The notes beneath the pieces were generated by a model. It had not been told where the DNA came from, did no database searches, and worked only from the letters and a program-made list of their open reading frames with translations. This document shows, one piece after another, positions 29,752-39,081 of a stretch of DNA of 64,000 nt (within the stretch, counting starts at the first letter, position 1; each line of letters starts with the position of its first letter). The position numbers were made by a program, and so were the translations under genes. This DNA comes from Comamonadaceae bacterium UBA4962 (lineage in GTDB: Bacteria > Pseudomonadota > Gammaproteobacteria > Burkholderiales > Burkholderiaceae_C), in NCBI GenBank assembly GCA_002397315.1, contig DHAE01000006.1, positions 1 to 64,000 on the forward strand, given 5' to 3'.

Positions 29752-31023
29752 TCAGTGCAGGAAATCCACCCGCGACGGCCGGCCCGGCAGCGACAGGTCG
29801 GCCGTGGGTGCCGGGCTGCCTGCCACACGCTGGCCGCGCCGCCACACGCCCAGGCGCGTGGCGCGCAGGCGGATCGCTTCCGAGGGCGTGCGGGCATGCA
29901 GCAGCACGAAATCCGCGTGGCAGCCCGCGGCGAGCCCGTAGCCCTGCAGTCCCAGCAGGCGTGCGGGGTTTTCCGTCACCGCGGCAAAGCACTGCCGCAT
30001 CGCGTCCTGACCGGTCATCTGCGCCACGTGCAGCCCCATGTGCGCGGCCTCCAGCATGTCGGCGCTGCCGCCCCCGTACCACGGGTCCATCACGCAGTCA
30101 TGGCCGAATGCCACCGTCAGCCCGGCCGCGAGCAGCTCGGGCACGCGGGTCATGCCACGGCGCTTGGGGTAGGTGTCGTGCCGGCCCTGCAGGGTGATGT
30201 TGATGAGCGGGTTCGCCACCACGCCCAGCTGCGCCTCGGCCATCAGCGGGATGAGCTTGCTCACGTAGTAGTTGTCCATGCTGTGCATCGACGTGAGGTG
30301 CGAGCCGGTCACGCGGCCGTGCAGGCCCAGGCGGTGGGTTTCATGCGCCAGCGTTTCCACGTGGCGCGACAGCGGGTCGTCGCTCTCGTCGCAGTGCATG
30401 TCCACGCGCAAGCCGCGTTCGGCGGCGAGTTCGCAGAGCAGCCGCACGCTCTCGGCGCCCTGCGCCATGGTGCGCTCGAAGTGGGGAATGCCGCCGACCA
30501 CGTCCACGCCGAGGTCCAGCGCGCGGCGCAGGTTGTCGAGTCCGCCGGGCGCGCGCAGCACGCCGTCCTGCGGGAACGCCACCAGTTGCAGGTCGAGGTA
30601 GGGCGCGACGCGGCGCTTCACTTCCAGCAGCGCCTCCACGGGCAGCAGGCTCGGGTCGCTGGTGTCCACGTGGCTGCGGATGGCCAGCAGCCCACGCGCC
30701 ACGGCCCAGTCGCAGTACGCCAGGGCGCGCTCCACGATGGCCTCCTGCGTGAGCAGCGGCTTGAGCTCGCCCCAGAGCGCGATGCCCTCCAGCAGCGTGC
30801 CGCTGGCGTTCACGCGCGGCAGGCCATAGGAGAGCGCGGCATCGAGGTGAAAATGCGCGTCCACGAACGGCGGGCTCAGCAGCATGCCGGCGGCGTCCAC
30901 GGTGGCGTGGGCGGGCGCGCGCAAGCCTTGGGTGACTTCGGCGATGCGGCCGTCCTGCACCGCCACCGACATGGAGGTGCGGCCGTCGGGCAGGGTGGCG
31001 TCGTGGATCAGCAGGTCGAGCAT
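29752..31023 (-). CDS. amidohydrolase, cytosine deaminase-like
   Basis: A 423-residue metal-dependent hydrolase of the CodA group, deaminating cytosine or a related nucleobase. Metal-binding motifs are in the right places: DAHFHLD near residue 57, HCDESDD (positions about 216-222), a His in SHLTSMHSM, and FGHDCVMDPW. Final secondary-structure signatures (TENPARLLGLQGYGL) fit. It lies beside a nucleoside/nucleobase importer and upp, which turns uracil into UMP; cytosine to uracil would link the two. Isoguanine, creatinine or other azole substrates remain possible. Confidence 0.82.
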   Translation of the reverse strand: MLDLLIHDATLPDGRTSMSVAVQDGRIAEVTQGLRAPAHATVDAAGMLLSPPFVDAHFHLDAALSYGLPRVNASGTLLEGIALWGELKPLLTQEAIVERALAYCDWAVARGLLAIRSHVDTSDPSLLPVEALLEVKRRVAPYLDLQLVAFPQDGVLRAPGGLDNLRRALDLGVDVVGGIPHFERTMAQGAESVRLLCELAAERGLRVDMHCDESDDPLSRHVETLAHETHRLGLHGRVTGSHLTSMHSMDNYYVSKLIPLMAEAQLGVVANPLINITLQGRHDTYPKRRGMTRVPELLAAGLTVAFGHDCVMDPWYGGGSADMLEAAHMGLHVAQMTGQDAMRQCFAAVTENPARLLGLQGYGLAAGCHADFVLLHARTPSEAIRLRATRLGVWRRGQRVAGSPAPTADLSLPGRPSRVDFLH

Positions 31024-31122
31024 TGGGGCACCGGGGTTCGTGGATCGGGAGTCATGGGGAAGGCGGCAGAGACATCGTCTGCCGATTGCATATTCTGGGC
31101 CAGTCGCCAGCGTGTCGTGGCC

Positions 31123-31746
31123 TCAAGGCCAGCGCACCGCCACGTTCCAGCCCGAGGCCGACAGCAGCGGCTTCAGCACGGCCTCGGTGTTCGTCCGTGC
31201 TTCCCGCGATGTCTCGGGCGTAGCGCAGGCCTGTTCGACATCCTGCTGCGCGACGCGCAACGCGGCTTCGATCGCCTGGGTGCGGTGCTCCGATCCGGGC
31301 ACGAGCGGTTCGAGGCCGCTGCCGTGCAGGGCATAGAAGTAGGAGCCGCCTTCGTCACGGGTGCCATGGTTCACGCGGGCCGAGACGGTGCGCGGCGCGG
31401 GCAGCGCCAGCACGGCGGTGCGTGCGGAGGTGTCCACCTGCTCGTAGCGGGCAGCGCGCAGGTCGGTGCCCACCAGGCAGTCGCCGCGTGCCACCAGCAG
31501 CACGCGGGTCTCGCCGATCGGCAGTTCCCAGCGGGTCCAGGGGATGCCCTGCGTCATCGCGCGGTGGAATTCGATCACGTTGGCATAGCGCACGCGCACC
31601 GAGACGAGCTCGCCCAGGGATTCGACCGCGGCCAGCGGCGGGGCGAGCGGAACCGGGGCGGGGGCCTGCTGGCGGCCCACGGTCCAGGCGGCCGCGGCCG
31701 CGACGGCGGCCACGAGCAGAAGGGTGGAAAAGGGGACACGTCGCAT
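31123..31746 (-). CDS. DUF4230 domain membrane-anchored protein
   Basis: A 207-residue protein with an N-terminal hydrophobic helix (residues 5-21, VAAVAAAAAW) acting as an uncleaved anchor or signal. The rest follows the DUF4230 pattern: ELVSVRVRYANVIE, ETRVLLVARGDCLVGTDLRAA, LALPAPRTVSARV, and a C-terminal TNTEAVLKPLLSASGWNVAVRW. The function of DUF4230 is not established to my knowledge. ATG 31746 was chosen to begin at the membrane segment. It has no clear link to the surrounding nucleobase genes. Confidence 0.75.
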   Translation of the reverse strand: MRRVPFSTLLLVAAVAAAAAWTVGRQQAPAPVPLAPPLAAVESLGELVSVRVRYANVIEFHRAMTQGIPWTRWELPIGETRVLLVARGDCLVGTDLRAARYEQVDTSARTAVLALPAPRTVSARVNHGTRDEGGSYFYALHGSGLEPLVPGSEHRTQAIEAALRVAQQDVEQACATPETSREARTNTEAVLKPLLSASGWNVAVRWP

Positions 31747-31876
31747 GCCCCATTGTGGCCGTGCGGCCGTGAAGCGGGCCGTCACAAGGTTTTCCAGGCC
31801 ATGCTGCTTCGCAGGGGCATGCGGCCTCGCAGGGCGGGTCGATGCATGACTGACGGAGAGTGAGGGCAGCGCGTTT

Positions 31877-32530
31877 TCAGGCCTCTTGCAGGGACACGCG
31901 CCACACCGTGCGCGTGAGCCGGTAGAGCACATGCGGGCGCACCGCATGGCCCTCGGGCACGGACGGGTGCTCGAACGCCTCGGAGGGCGACCCGTGCATG
32001 CCCAGGCGCTCCATCACCGCCTGGGAGCGACGATTGCGCTGCGCGGTAAAGGCGACGATCTCCTCCAGCCCCAGCGCCTCGAAGCCCACCCGCAGCGCCA
32101 GCCGCGCCCCTTCCGTGGCCAGCCCACGGCCCCAGAAGGGCCGTGCGAGCCGCCAGCCGATCTCCACGCAAGGCGCGAAGGGCAGCGGTGCCGTGGGCCG
32201 GTGCAGGCCGATGAAGCCCATGAACGTTCCGCCGGAAGTGCCCGCGCCGTCCAGGCCTTCCAGCAGTTCGGCCGCCCAGAATCCCCAGCCTTGCCGATCG
32301 ATCAGCGCTTCGATGCGGTCGGCCATGGCATCGCTCTGCGCCCGGTCCAGTGGCGCCGGGAAATGCTCCATGACCACGGGGTCGGCATTGAGCGCAGCGA
32401 ACGGCGCGCGATCCGCGGGCGTCCACTGGCGCAGGCGCAGCCGGGGCGAGCGCAGCAGCGCCGGGTCGATGGGGGCAGGGCCGCCCGGCATGGGGCTCGA
32501 ATCGGCAGGGTCTGGCATGGCTTTCGGCAT
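31877..32530 (-). CDS. GNAT family N-acetyltransferase (RimJ/RimL type)
   Basis: A 217-residue acetyltransferase. LRSPRLRLRQWTPADR and GFIGLHR are RimJ/RimL-like. The acetyl-CoA-binding motif A is clear as RPFWGRGLATEGARLALR, and motif B as QRNRRSQAVMERLGM. The C-terminus HVLYRLTRTVW is normal for the family. The acceptor could be an N-terminal ribosomal residue or a small molecule. ATG 32530 and ATG 32518 are both possible. The gene separates the ABC importer from the DUF4230 gene and has no obvious functional link to either. Confidence 0.85.
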   Translation of the reverse strand: MPKAMPDPADSSPMPGGPAPIDPALLRSPRLRLRQWTPADRAPFAALNADPVVMEHFPAPLDRAQSDAMADRIEALIDRQGWGFWAAELLEGLDGAGTSGGTFMGFIGLHRPTAPLPFAPCVEIGWRLARPFWGRGLATEGARLALRVGFEALGLEEIVAFTAQRNRRSQAVMERLGMHGSPSEAFEHPSVPEGHAVRPHVLYRLTRTVWRVSLQEA

Positions 32531-32617
32531 CCGCTGATGGTAGTGTGCCGCATGCCTGCAGGCGATGGAGGCCTGCCGTGCGCGGGCCCTCGGCGTTCGT
32601 TTTCCAGCGCACGTGGC

Positions 32618-33541
32618 TCAGCGCTCGCCCTTGCGGTACGGCTTCATCAGCGCCTGCGGATAGGCCGCCTTGCGGGCCACCAGCACCAGCGCCAGGATGG
32701 AGAGCAAATAGGGCAGCATCAGGTAGACCTGGTACGGCAGCCACGCGTCGCCCGACTGCTGCAGGCGCAGTTGCAGCGCGTCGAAGAACGCGAACAGCAG
32801 CGCGCCCAGCAGCGCCTTGCCGGGCCGCCACGAGGCGAACACGACGAGGGCCACGCAGATCCAGCCGCGGCCGTTGACCATGTTGAAAAAGAACGCATTG
32901 AACGCCGACAGCGTGAGGAAGCTGCCGGCCACGCCCATCAGTGCCGAGCCCGCCACGATCGCGCCCGTGCGCGTGGCCGCCACGGAAATCCCCTGGCCTT
33001 CGGCCGCCTGCGGGTTCTCGCCCACCATGCGCACCGCGAGGCCCAGCGGTGTGCGGTAGAGCGCCCAGGCCAGGAGCGGCGCCAGCAGCAGGGCCAGCAG
33101 CGTGAGCGGTGTCTGCCCGGACAGGATCGGCACGCCCAGCCACTCCATGGGCGCGAACGGGGTGATGGTGGGCGGCGTGTTCACCTTCGGGAAGCCCACG
33201 CGGTAGCCGTAATAGCTGAGCGCGGTCGCCAGCAGCGTGATGCCCAGCCCCGAGACGTGCTGCGACAGCGCCAGCCCCACGGTGAGCCAGGCGTGCAGCA
33301 GCCCGAACACCGCGCCCGTGAGCGCCGCCACCGCCACGCCCGCCCACAGCCCATGCCCCGCGTATACGGTGAGCCAGCCGGTGAAGGCGCCCGCGACCAT
33401 GATGCCTTCGATGCCCAGGTTCAGCACGCCCGCTCGCTCGCACAGCAGCACGCCCAGCGTGCCGAGGATGAGGGGCGTGGCCACGCGCAGCGTCGCGATC
33501 CAGAAGGCCGGGTTGGCCAGGATGTCGAGCAGCTCGGTCAT
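32618..33541 (-). CDS. BMP-type ABC transporter permease, second subunit
   Basis: A 307-residue inner-membrane permease of the nucleoside/simple-sugar importer group (BPD_transp_2). It has about eight to ten hydrophobic segments and the signature LCERAGVLNLGIEGIMVAGAF near residues 33-53. The later ATALSYYGYRVGFPKV and AVRMVGENPQAAEGQGIS segments are typical of the guanosine/purine nucleoside permease NupQ/YufQ. The ATG overlaps the stop of the first permease gene as ATGA. It is last in the four-gene importer operon. Confidence 0.9.
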   Translation of the reverse strand: MTELLDILANPAFWIATLRVATPLILGTLGVLLCERAGVLNLGIEGIMVAGAFTGWLTVYAGHGLWAGVAVAALTGAVFGLLHAWLTVGLALSQHVSGLGITLLATALSYYGYRVGFPKVNTPPTITPFAPMEWLGVPILSGQTPLTLLALLLAPLLAWALYRTPLGLAVRMVGENPQAAEGQGISVAATRTGAIVAGSALMGVAGSFLTLSAFNAFFFNMVNGRGWICVALVVFASWRPGKALLGALLFAFFDALQLRLQQSGDAWLPYQVYLMLPYLLSILALVLVARKAAYPQALMKPYRKGER

Positions 33542-34599
33542 TTCCAGCGGACCCGGTATTGCGCCAGCAACCCGGCCACCAGCACCGCGATCAGCGAGGC
33601 GGCCACGATCACGTCGGCGATGTAGGTGGGCACGCCGATGGCGCGGCTCATGCTGTCCGCGCCCACCAGCACACCGGCCACGAAGACGGCCGCCGCCACC
33701 ACGCCCAGCGGATGCAGGCCAGCCAGCATGGCGATCACGATGCCGCTGTAGCCGTAGCCCGGCGACATATCGAGCGTCACATAGCTGGTGCGGCCCGCGA
33801 CCTCGATCGCGCCGGCCAGGCCCGCGAGCCCCCCCGAGAGCAGCGCCACCAGCACCACGGTGCGCGTGACCGGCACCCCCGCGAACGCCGCGGCGCGCGG
33901 GTTGGCGCCGGCCGCGCGGATGTGGAAACCCGGCACCGTGCGCGCCAGCAGCGCCCACAGCACCACCGCCAGGCCCACGGCGATCAGCAGGCCGGTGTGC
34001 AGGCGCGACCCCGCCACCAGCCGCGAGAGTTCCAGATCGCCCTGCAGCGCCACGCTCTGCGGCCAGCCCAGCGCCAGCGGGTCCTTCATCGGGCCGTCGA
34101 GCAGGGCCGACACCAGCAGCAGCATCACGAAATTGAGCAACAGCGTGGTCACCACCTCGTCCACGCCCAGGCGCGCCTTCATCAATGCAGGGCCCAGCAG
34201 CAGCGCGGCACCGGCCAGGGCCGCCGCCAGCATCATGAGCGGGAACAGCACCCAGGGCGACCATTCCAGGCCCGTGCCGCCGTGCATGCCGCCCACCGCC
34301 ACCGCGGCGATCGCCCCGGCATAGAGCTGCCCTTCGGCGCCGATGTTGAAGAGGCGCGCGCGGAAGGCCACGGCCGCGGCGAGGCCCGTCAGGATCAGCG
34401 GCGTGGCGCGCGTGAGCGTTTCCGTGAGCGCGAACACCGAGCCGAACGCGCCCTGCGCCAGCAGCGCATAGGTCGGGCCCACGGGCGCCCCGGCCCACAG
34501 CACCAGCAGCGCGGAGACGAGCAGGGTGAAGGCCACGGCGCCGATGGGCGCGGCCACGTAGGCTGCGGCGGAAGTGCGGTGGCGTTTTTCGAGTCTCAT
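33538..34599 (-). CDS. BMP-type ABC transporter permease, first subunit
   Basis: A 353-residue inner-membrane permease, larger paralogue of the next one, as in NupP/YufP. The cytoplasmic coupling region reads FRARLFNIGAEGQLYAGAIA, and the EAA-like loop is GANPRAAAFAGVPVTRTVV. Around eight hydrophobic helices are evident. Start and stop overlap the flanking importer genes by four bases each, so the permeases and ATPase are translated in step. Predicted substrates are purine or pyrimidine nucleosides, judged from the family and from upp and the deaminase nearby. Confidence 0.9.
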   Translation of the reverse strand: MRLEKRHRTSAAAYVAAPIGAVAFTLLVSALLVLWAGAPVGPTYALLAQGAFGSVFALTETLTRATPLILTGLAAAVAFRARLFNIGAEGQLYAGAIAAVAVGGMHGGTGLEWSPWVLFPLMMLAAALAGAALLLGPALMKARLGVDEVVTTLLLNFVMLLLVSALLDGPMKDPLALGWPQSVALQGDLELSRLVAGSRLHTGLLIAVGLAVVLWALLARTVPGFHIRAAGANPRAAAFAGVPVTRTVVLVALLSGGLAGLAGAIEVAGRTSYVTLDMSPGYGYSGIVIAMLAGLHPLGVVAAAVFVAGVLVGADSMSRAIGVPTYIADVIVAASLIAVLVAGLLAQYRVRWK

Positions 34600-36182
34600 G
34601 GGGTCTTCGATGCGTGGCCCGGGCCGGGGCTTTCACCGGCCATCGCCAGGCCGATGGCCTCGCGCGTCCAGCCTTCAGCAGGCAGCGCTTCGGTCAGGTG
34701 ACCGCCATGCATCACGGCCACGCGGTCGCCCAACTGCAGCACCTCGTCGAGGTCGTCGGAGATGAGCAGCACGGCCGCGCCCGCGTCGCGCGCGGCGATG
34801 AGCTGCTGCTGCACGAAGGTGACGGCGCCGATATCCAGTCCCCACGTGGGCTGGTGGGCGACGATGAGCCGCGGAGGCTGCGGATGGTGCGTATCGGGCG
34901 ACAGCAACGCCCGCCCGAGGATCAGCTTCTGCATGTTGCCGCCCGACAGCGAACGCGCCGGCACGTCGGGCCCGCCGCCGCGCACGTCGAAGGTCTCGGC
35001 CACGCGGCGCGCATGCTGGCGGGCCGCGCGGCGTTTGACCCAGCCGGCGGTGAACCAGGGGCGGGAGAACCAGCGGCTGTCCAGGCGTTCGGAGACGGCG
35101 TTCTCCCACACCGGCAGGTCACCCACCACGCCCACGGCATGGCGGTCTTCGGGGATGCGCGCCACGCCCTGGGCGACGAGGCGCTGGGGCCGTGCAGGCA
35201 GCGGCAGGCCCTGCAGCACGGCCGCGCCTCGCGTGGGCATACGCACGCCGCAGAGAACGTCGGCCAGCGCCACCTGCCCGTTGCCCGAGACGCCCGCGAT
35301 GGCGGTGATCTCGCCTGCGCGCAGCACGAGATGCACGCCGTGCAGCGCATCGCGTCCGCCCGCGGTGTGCACATCCTGCAGCGTGCAGACGGCCTCGCCC
35401 ACCCGAAGCGCAGGCCGGCGCTCGGCGCGCTCGACGGCATGGCCCACCATCCACTGCGCGAGCTGGGCCTGCGTCGTGCCCTGCGCCGGGGCCTCGGCCA
35501 CCAGCCGGCCCTGGCGCAGCACGGCCACGCGGTGCGATACCCGCAGCACCTCGCCGAGCTTGTGGCTGATGAAGATGATCGACAGGCCCTCGGCCACCAT
35601 CTGCGCCAGCGTGTCGAAGAGCGCCTCGCTCTCCTGCGGCGTGAGCACGGCCGTGGGCTCGTCCAGGATCAGGATGCGCGCGCCGCGGTAGAGCGCCTTG
35701 AGGATCTCCACGCGCTGGCGCTCGCCCACCGAGAGATCGCCCACGCGGGCCTCCGGCACCACGGGCAGGCCGAAGCGCCGCGACACTTCCAGCAGCCGCG
35801 CGCGTGCGGCGCCGCGGCGCGAGAACGGCTGCCACAGCGGCTCGCTGCCCAGCAGGACGTTGTCCAGCACGCTCAGGTTGTCGGCCAGCGTGAAATGCTG
35901 GTGCACCATCCCGATGCCCGCCGCCAGCGCCGCGCGCGGCTGGCCCGGCGGCAGCGGGCGGCCGAACGCCTCGATGCTGCCGGTATCCGCCACGTAGTGC
36001 CCGAACAGGATCGACATCAGCGTGGACTTGCCCGCGCCGTTCTCGCCCAGCAGCGCCAGCACCTCGCCACGCGCGAGCGTGAGCGAGATGCCGTCGTTGG
36101 CCACCAGGCTGCCGAAGCGCTTGGTGATGCCTGCAAGGCGCAGCACGGTGTCCGGCGCGGCGGCCGGTGGCGGTGCGGGCAT
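34596..36182 (-). CDS. BMP-type ABC transporter ATP-binding protein (two ATPase domains)
   Basis: A 528-residue duplicated ATPase typical of nucleoside and sugar importers. Domain 1 has Walker A GENGAGKS near residue 45, signature LSVGERQRVEILKAL and Walker B ILILDEPTAVL. Domain 2 is less conserved, with GVSGNGQVALADVL in the Walker A position (the usual Lys-Ser/Thr replaced), a signature RSLSGGNMQKLILGRAL and PRLIVAHQPTWGLD. Degenerate second sites are normal for this family. It follows the binding-protein gene by 20 bases and overlaps the permease gene. Confidence 0.92.
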   Translation of the reverse strand: MPAPPPAAAPDTVLRLAGITKRFGSLVANDGISLTLARGEVLALLGENGAGKSTLMSILFGHYVADTGSIEAFGRPLPPGQPRAALAAGIGMVHQHFTLADNLSVLDNVLLGSEPLWQPFSRRGAARARLLEVSRRFGLPVVPEARVGDLSVGERQRVEILKALYRGARILILDEPTAVLTPQESEALFDTLAQMVAEGLSIIFISHKLGEVLRVSHRVAVLRQGRLVAEAPAQGTTQAQLAQWMVGHAVERAERRPALRVGEAVCTLQDVHTAGGRDALHGVHLVLRAGEITAIAGVSGNGQVALADVLCGVRMPTRGAAVLQGLPLPARPQRLVAQGVARIPEDRHAVGVVGDLPVWENAVSERLDSRWFSRPWFTAGWVKRRAARQHARRVAETFDVRGGGPDVPARSLSGGNMQKLILGRALLSPDTHHPQPPRLIVAHQPTWGLDIGAVTFVQQQLIAARDAGAAVLLISDDLDEVLQLGDRVAVMHGGHLTEALPAEGWTREAIGLAMAGESPGPGHASKTP

Positions 36183-36202
36183 GGGAGAGAAGGGGCCCCG
36201 CC

Positions 36203-37213
36203 TTACTTCGCCGTGGACTTCGGCTGGCTGTCGTCCACCTTCACGGTGAATTTACCGGCCAGGATCTCGGCCTCGCGCGCCTTCACCTTGGCCACCACCT
36301 CGGCCGGCACCTTCTTCTCGAACGTGCCCAGGGGCGCGAGCGACGAGCCCTTGTGCTTCATCATCGAGTACGGGCCGTAGTCCTCGGCGGTGAACTTGCC
36401 GGCCTTCACCAGACCAATGGCGCGGTCCACGCTGGGCTCCATGTGCCACAGGGCGGAGGCGACCACGGTGTCGGGGTACTGGGGCTGCGTGTCGATAACG
36501 TTCCCGATGGCGAGCTTGCCCTTTTCCTTGGCCGCGTCGCTCACGCCGAAGCGTTCGGCATAAAGGACGTCCGCGCCCTTGTCGATCATCGCGAAGGTGG
36601 CTTCCTTGGCTTTCGGGGGATCGAACCAGCTGTTGATGAAGGTGACGGTGAACTCCACCTTCGGATTCACTTCCTTCGCGCCGGCCATGAAGGCGTGCAT
36701 CAGGCGGTTCACTTCAGGAATCGGGAAGCCGCCCACCATGCCGATCTTGTTCGTCTTCGTCATGCCGCCCGCGATCATGCCGGTCAGGTAGGCAGGCTCC
36801 TGGATGTAGTTGTCGAACACGCTGAAATTCGGCGCCTGCGGCTTGCCCGACGAGCCCATCACGAAAGCCGTCTTGGGGAAGTCCTTGGCCACCTTGCGGG
36901 CCGCGGACTCCACGCCGAACACCTCGCCGAAGATCAGCTGGTTGCCGCCGTTGGCGTACTCGCGCATCACGCGCTCGTAGTCGGCGTTGGCCACGTTCTC
37001 GCTGCTCTTGTATTCGATCTCGCCGCGCGCCTCGGCCGCCTTCAGCGCCTTGTGGATGCGGCTCACCCACTGCTGTTCGTAGGGCACCGTGTAGATGCCC
37101 GCCACCTTCAGCTTGGCTTGGGCGAACGCCGCTACGGGCGCGAGGCCCAGGGTGGCCGAAATGGCCAGGGAGGTGCAGAGCAGGCGGCCGGTGAAGAGGC
37201 GGCGGGTGGTCAT
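36203..37213 (-). CDS. BMP family nucleoside-binding periplasmic protein
   Basis: A 336-residue solute-binding protein of the Bmp/Med/PnrA family. The N-terminus is a signal peptide with twin Arg (TTRRLFTGRLLCTSL) ending AAFAQA, Sec-type rather than lipoprotein. The mature part shows VAGIYTVPYEQQWVSRIHKA, YERVMREYANGGNQLIFGEV and GMIAGGMTKTNKIGMVGGFP, the conserved ligand-hinge pattern. ATG 37213 gives a proper signal peptide; the frame is open 41 codons upstream. It is the first gene of the importer operon and lies 91 bases below the upp stop, possibly transcribed with it. Confidence 0.92.
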   Translation of the reverse strand: MTTRRLFTGRLLCTSLAISATLGLAPVAAFAQAKLKVAGIYTVPYEQQWVSRIHKALKAAEARGEIEYKSSENVANADYERVMREYANGGNQLIFGEVFGVESAARKVAKDFPKTAFVMGSSGKPQAPNFSVFDNYIQEPAYLTGMIAGGMTKTNKIGMVGGFPIPEVNRLMHAFMAGAKEVNPKVEFTVTFINSWFDPPKAKEATFAMIDKGADVLYAERFGVSDAAKEKGKLAIGNVIDTQPQYPDTVVASALWHMEPSVDRAIGLVKAGKFTAEDYGPYSMMKHKGSSLAPLGTFEKKVPAEVVAKVKAREAEILAGKFTVKVDDSQPKSTAK

Positions 37214-37304
37214 CGCGGTGTCCTTGGATCGAAAGAAAACGACGTAACGGGAGCTTGCCGCAGTCAAGCAGGATGCATGCCATCTACGCGCTGCGGCAGG
37301 TCCC

Positions 37305-37952
37305 TCATTTGGTGCCGAAAATCCGGTCCCCCGCATCCCCCAGCCCCGGCAGGATGTAGCCGTGGTCGTTGAGTTCGCGGTCGATCGCGGCGGTGAAGAT
37401 CGGCACGTCGGGGTGCGCCTTCTGCAGCGTGGCGACGCCTTCGGGCGCGGCCAGCAGGCACATGAACTTCACCGAACGGGGCTTCAGTTCCTTGAGCTTG
37501 GCGACGGCGGCGGCAGCCGAATTGCCGGTGGCGAGCATCGGGTCCACCACGATGATGTCGCGCTCTTCCATTTCGGAGGGCATCTTGAAGTAGTACTCGA
37601 CAGGCTGCAGCGTCTGCGGGTCGCGGTAGAGGCCGATGTGGCCGACGCGGGCGCCCGGCACCACGGTCAGCATGCCGTCGAGGAAGCCGTTGCCCGCGCG
37701 CAGGATGGAGACGAGCACGAGCTTCTTCCCGTCGATGACCTTGCCGGTCATGGTCTCGAGCGGGGTCTCGACCTCGATGTCGGACAGCGGCATGTCGCGC
37801 GTGATCTCGTAGGCCATCAGGGTGCTCAGCTCGCCCAGCAGGCGGCGGAAGCTGTTGGTGCTGGCGTCCTTGCGGCGCATCAGGGTCAGCTTGTGCTGCA
37901 CCAGGGGGTGGGTGATGACGTGGACGTTGCCGGAAGGGTTCTCGGTGCTCAT
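37305..37952 (-). CDS. upp: uracil phosphoribosyltransferase
   Basis: A 215-residue enzyme that makes UMP from uracil and PRPP in pyrimidine salvage. The N-terminus [20 protein letters not shown] is conserved. The PRPP-binding loop reads [17 protein letters not shown] near residues 134-150, and the uracil-binding C-terminus is [18 protein letters not shown]. Length is standard (208-215). It sits between the nucleoside importer and a PLP enzyme gene. With the cytosine-deaminase-like enzyme at 29752 it forms a salvage route cytosine to uracil to UMP. Confidence 0.96.
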   Translation of the reverse strand: MSTENPSGNVHVITHPLVQHKLTLMRRKDASTNSFRRLLGELSTLMAYEITRDMPLSDIEVETPLETMTGKVIDGKKLVLVSILRAGNGFLDGMLTVVPGARVGHIGLYRDPQTLQPVEYYFKMPSEMEERDIIVVDPMLATGNSAAAAVAKLKELKPRSVKFMCLLAAPEGVATLQKAHPDVPIFTAAIDRELNDHGYILPGLGDAGDRIFGTK

Positions 37953-37988
37953 GGACGTGGGGAAAGGGAGAGAAAAGGAGACAACCGG

Positions 37989-38963
37989 TCAGTCTGCCAG
38001 AAACCGCGCATACCGCGGCAGATCGACGTTGCCGCCGCTCACCACGATGCCCACGCGCGCACCGCGCAGGTCGATGCCGCCGTGGTGCGCGCCGGCCAGC
38101 GCGAGTGCGCCGGTGGGCTCGACCACGAGCTTCATGCGCTCGGCGAAGAACCGCAGGGCCTGGGCGAGCTGGGCGTCGGACACGGTGACGACTTCGTGCA
38201 CCCGCCGCTGGATGATCGGGAAGGTGATCTCTCCGGGGGCCTGGGTCTGCGCGCCGTCGGCGATGGTGCGGGGCGTCTCGATGCGCACGATGTGCCCGGC
38301 GCGCAGCGACTGCTGCACGTCGTTGCCGGCCTCGGGCTCCACGCCGATCACCTTGCAGCCGGGCGCGAGCTGCTCGGCCGCCAGCAGGCAGCCCGAGAGC
38401 AGCCCGCCGCCGCCCAGGCAGACGAACAGGTAGTCGAGCTGGGGCACGTCCTCCAGCAGTTCCTGCGCCACCGTGCCCTGGCCGGCGATGACGTGGGGGT
38501 GGTCGAACGGCGGCACGAGCACCATGCCGCGCTCGTCGGCCAGGCGCCGGCTGATGGCCTCGCGGTCTTCGCGGAAACGGTCGTAGGTGACCACCTGGGC
38601 GCCGTATTCGCGCGTGGCGGCCATCTTGGAGGCCGGTGCGTCCTCCGGCATGACGATCACGGCGGGCATGTCGAGCAGGCGGGCCGAGAGCGCGATCGCC
38701 TGCGCATGGTTGCCGGAGGAAAAAGCCAGCACGCCGCGCTCGCGCTGGGCGGCGTCCAACTGCACCAGGGTGTTGTACGCTCCGCGGAATTTGAAGGCCC
38801 CCATGCGCTGGAGGTTCTCGCACTTGAAGAAGAGCTGTGCGCCCAGGGCCTCGTCGGCGGTGCTGGAGCGCAGCACCGGCGTGCGGTGCGCGATGCCGGC
38901 CAGGCGCCGGGCCGCGGCGGCGACGTCGTCGTAGGTGGGCAGGGCGGGGCGGAGCGGTTCCAT
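37989..38963 (-). CDS. threonine dehydratase / serine racemase-like PLP enzyme
   Basis: A 324-residue fold-type II PLP enzyme. The Schiff-base lysine lies in MGAFKFRGAYN near residue 55. The substrate loop is SSGNHAQAIA, and the phosphate-binding glycine loop is CLGGGGLLSGCLLA. The C-terminal Ser that caps the pyridine nitrogen lies in VVSGGNVDL. There is no ACT regulatory domain, so it is a catabolic-type threonine/serine ammonia-lyase or a hydroxyaspartate ammonia-lyase or racemase; these cannot be told apart here. ATG 38963 has a GAGGA site; ATG 38996 would add 11 residues. Confidence 0.85.
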   Translation of the reverse strand: MEPLRPALPTYDDVAAAARRLAGIAHRTPVLRSSTADEALGAQLFFKCENLQRMGAFKFRGAYNTLVQLDAAQRERGVLAFSSGNHAQAIALSARLLDMPAVIVMPEDAPASKMAATREYGAQVVTYDRFREDREAISRRLADERGMVLVPPFDHPHVIAGQGTVAQELLEDVPQLDYLFVCLGGGGLLSGCLLAAEQLAPGCKVIGVEPEAGNDVQQSLRAGHIVRIETPRTIADGAQTQAPGEITFPIIQRRVHEVVTVSDAQLAQALRFFAERMKLVVEPTGALALAGAHHGGIDLRGARVGIVVSGGNVDLPRYARFLAD

Positions 38964-39081
38964 GGGGCGTCCTCGCGAAGCGTGTGCGGCATCCAACGAA
39001 AAGGGGTTGCCGCATCATAGACCCGGCCAGGCGTTCGGGACGCGCCCGGGCCGAGTCGCAGGCCGCGGCGGCCCGTCCCCG

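Noticed and set aside
34596..35400. Degenerate Walker A in the second ATPase domain as a sign of a pseudogene
   Set aside because: Loss of the second P-loop lysine is common in BMP-type nucleoside importer ATPases and the frame is intact.
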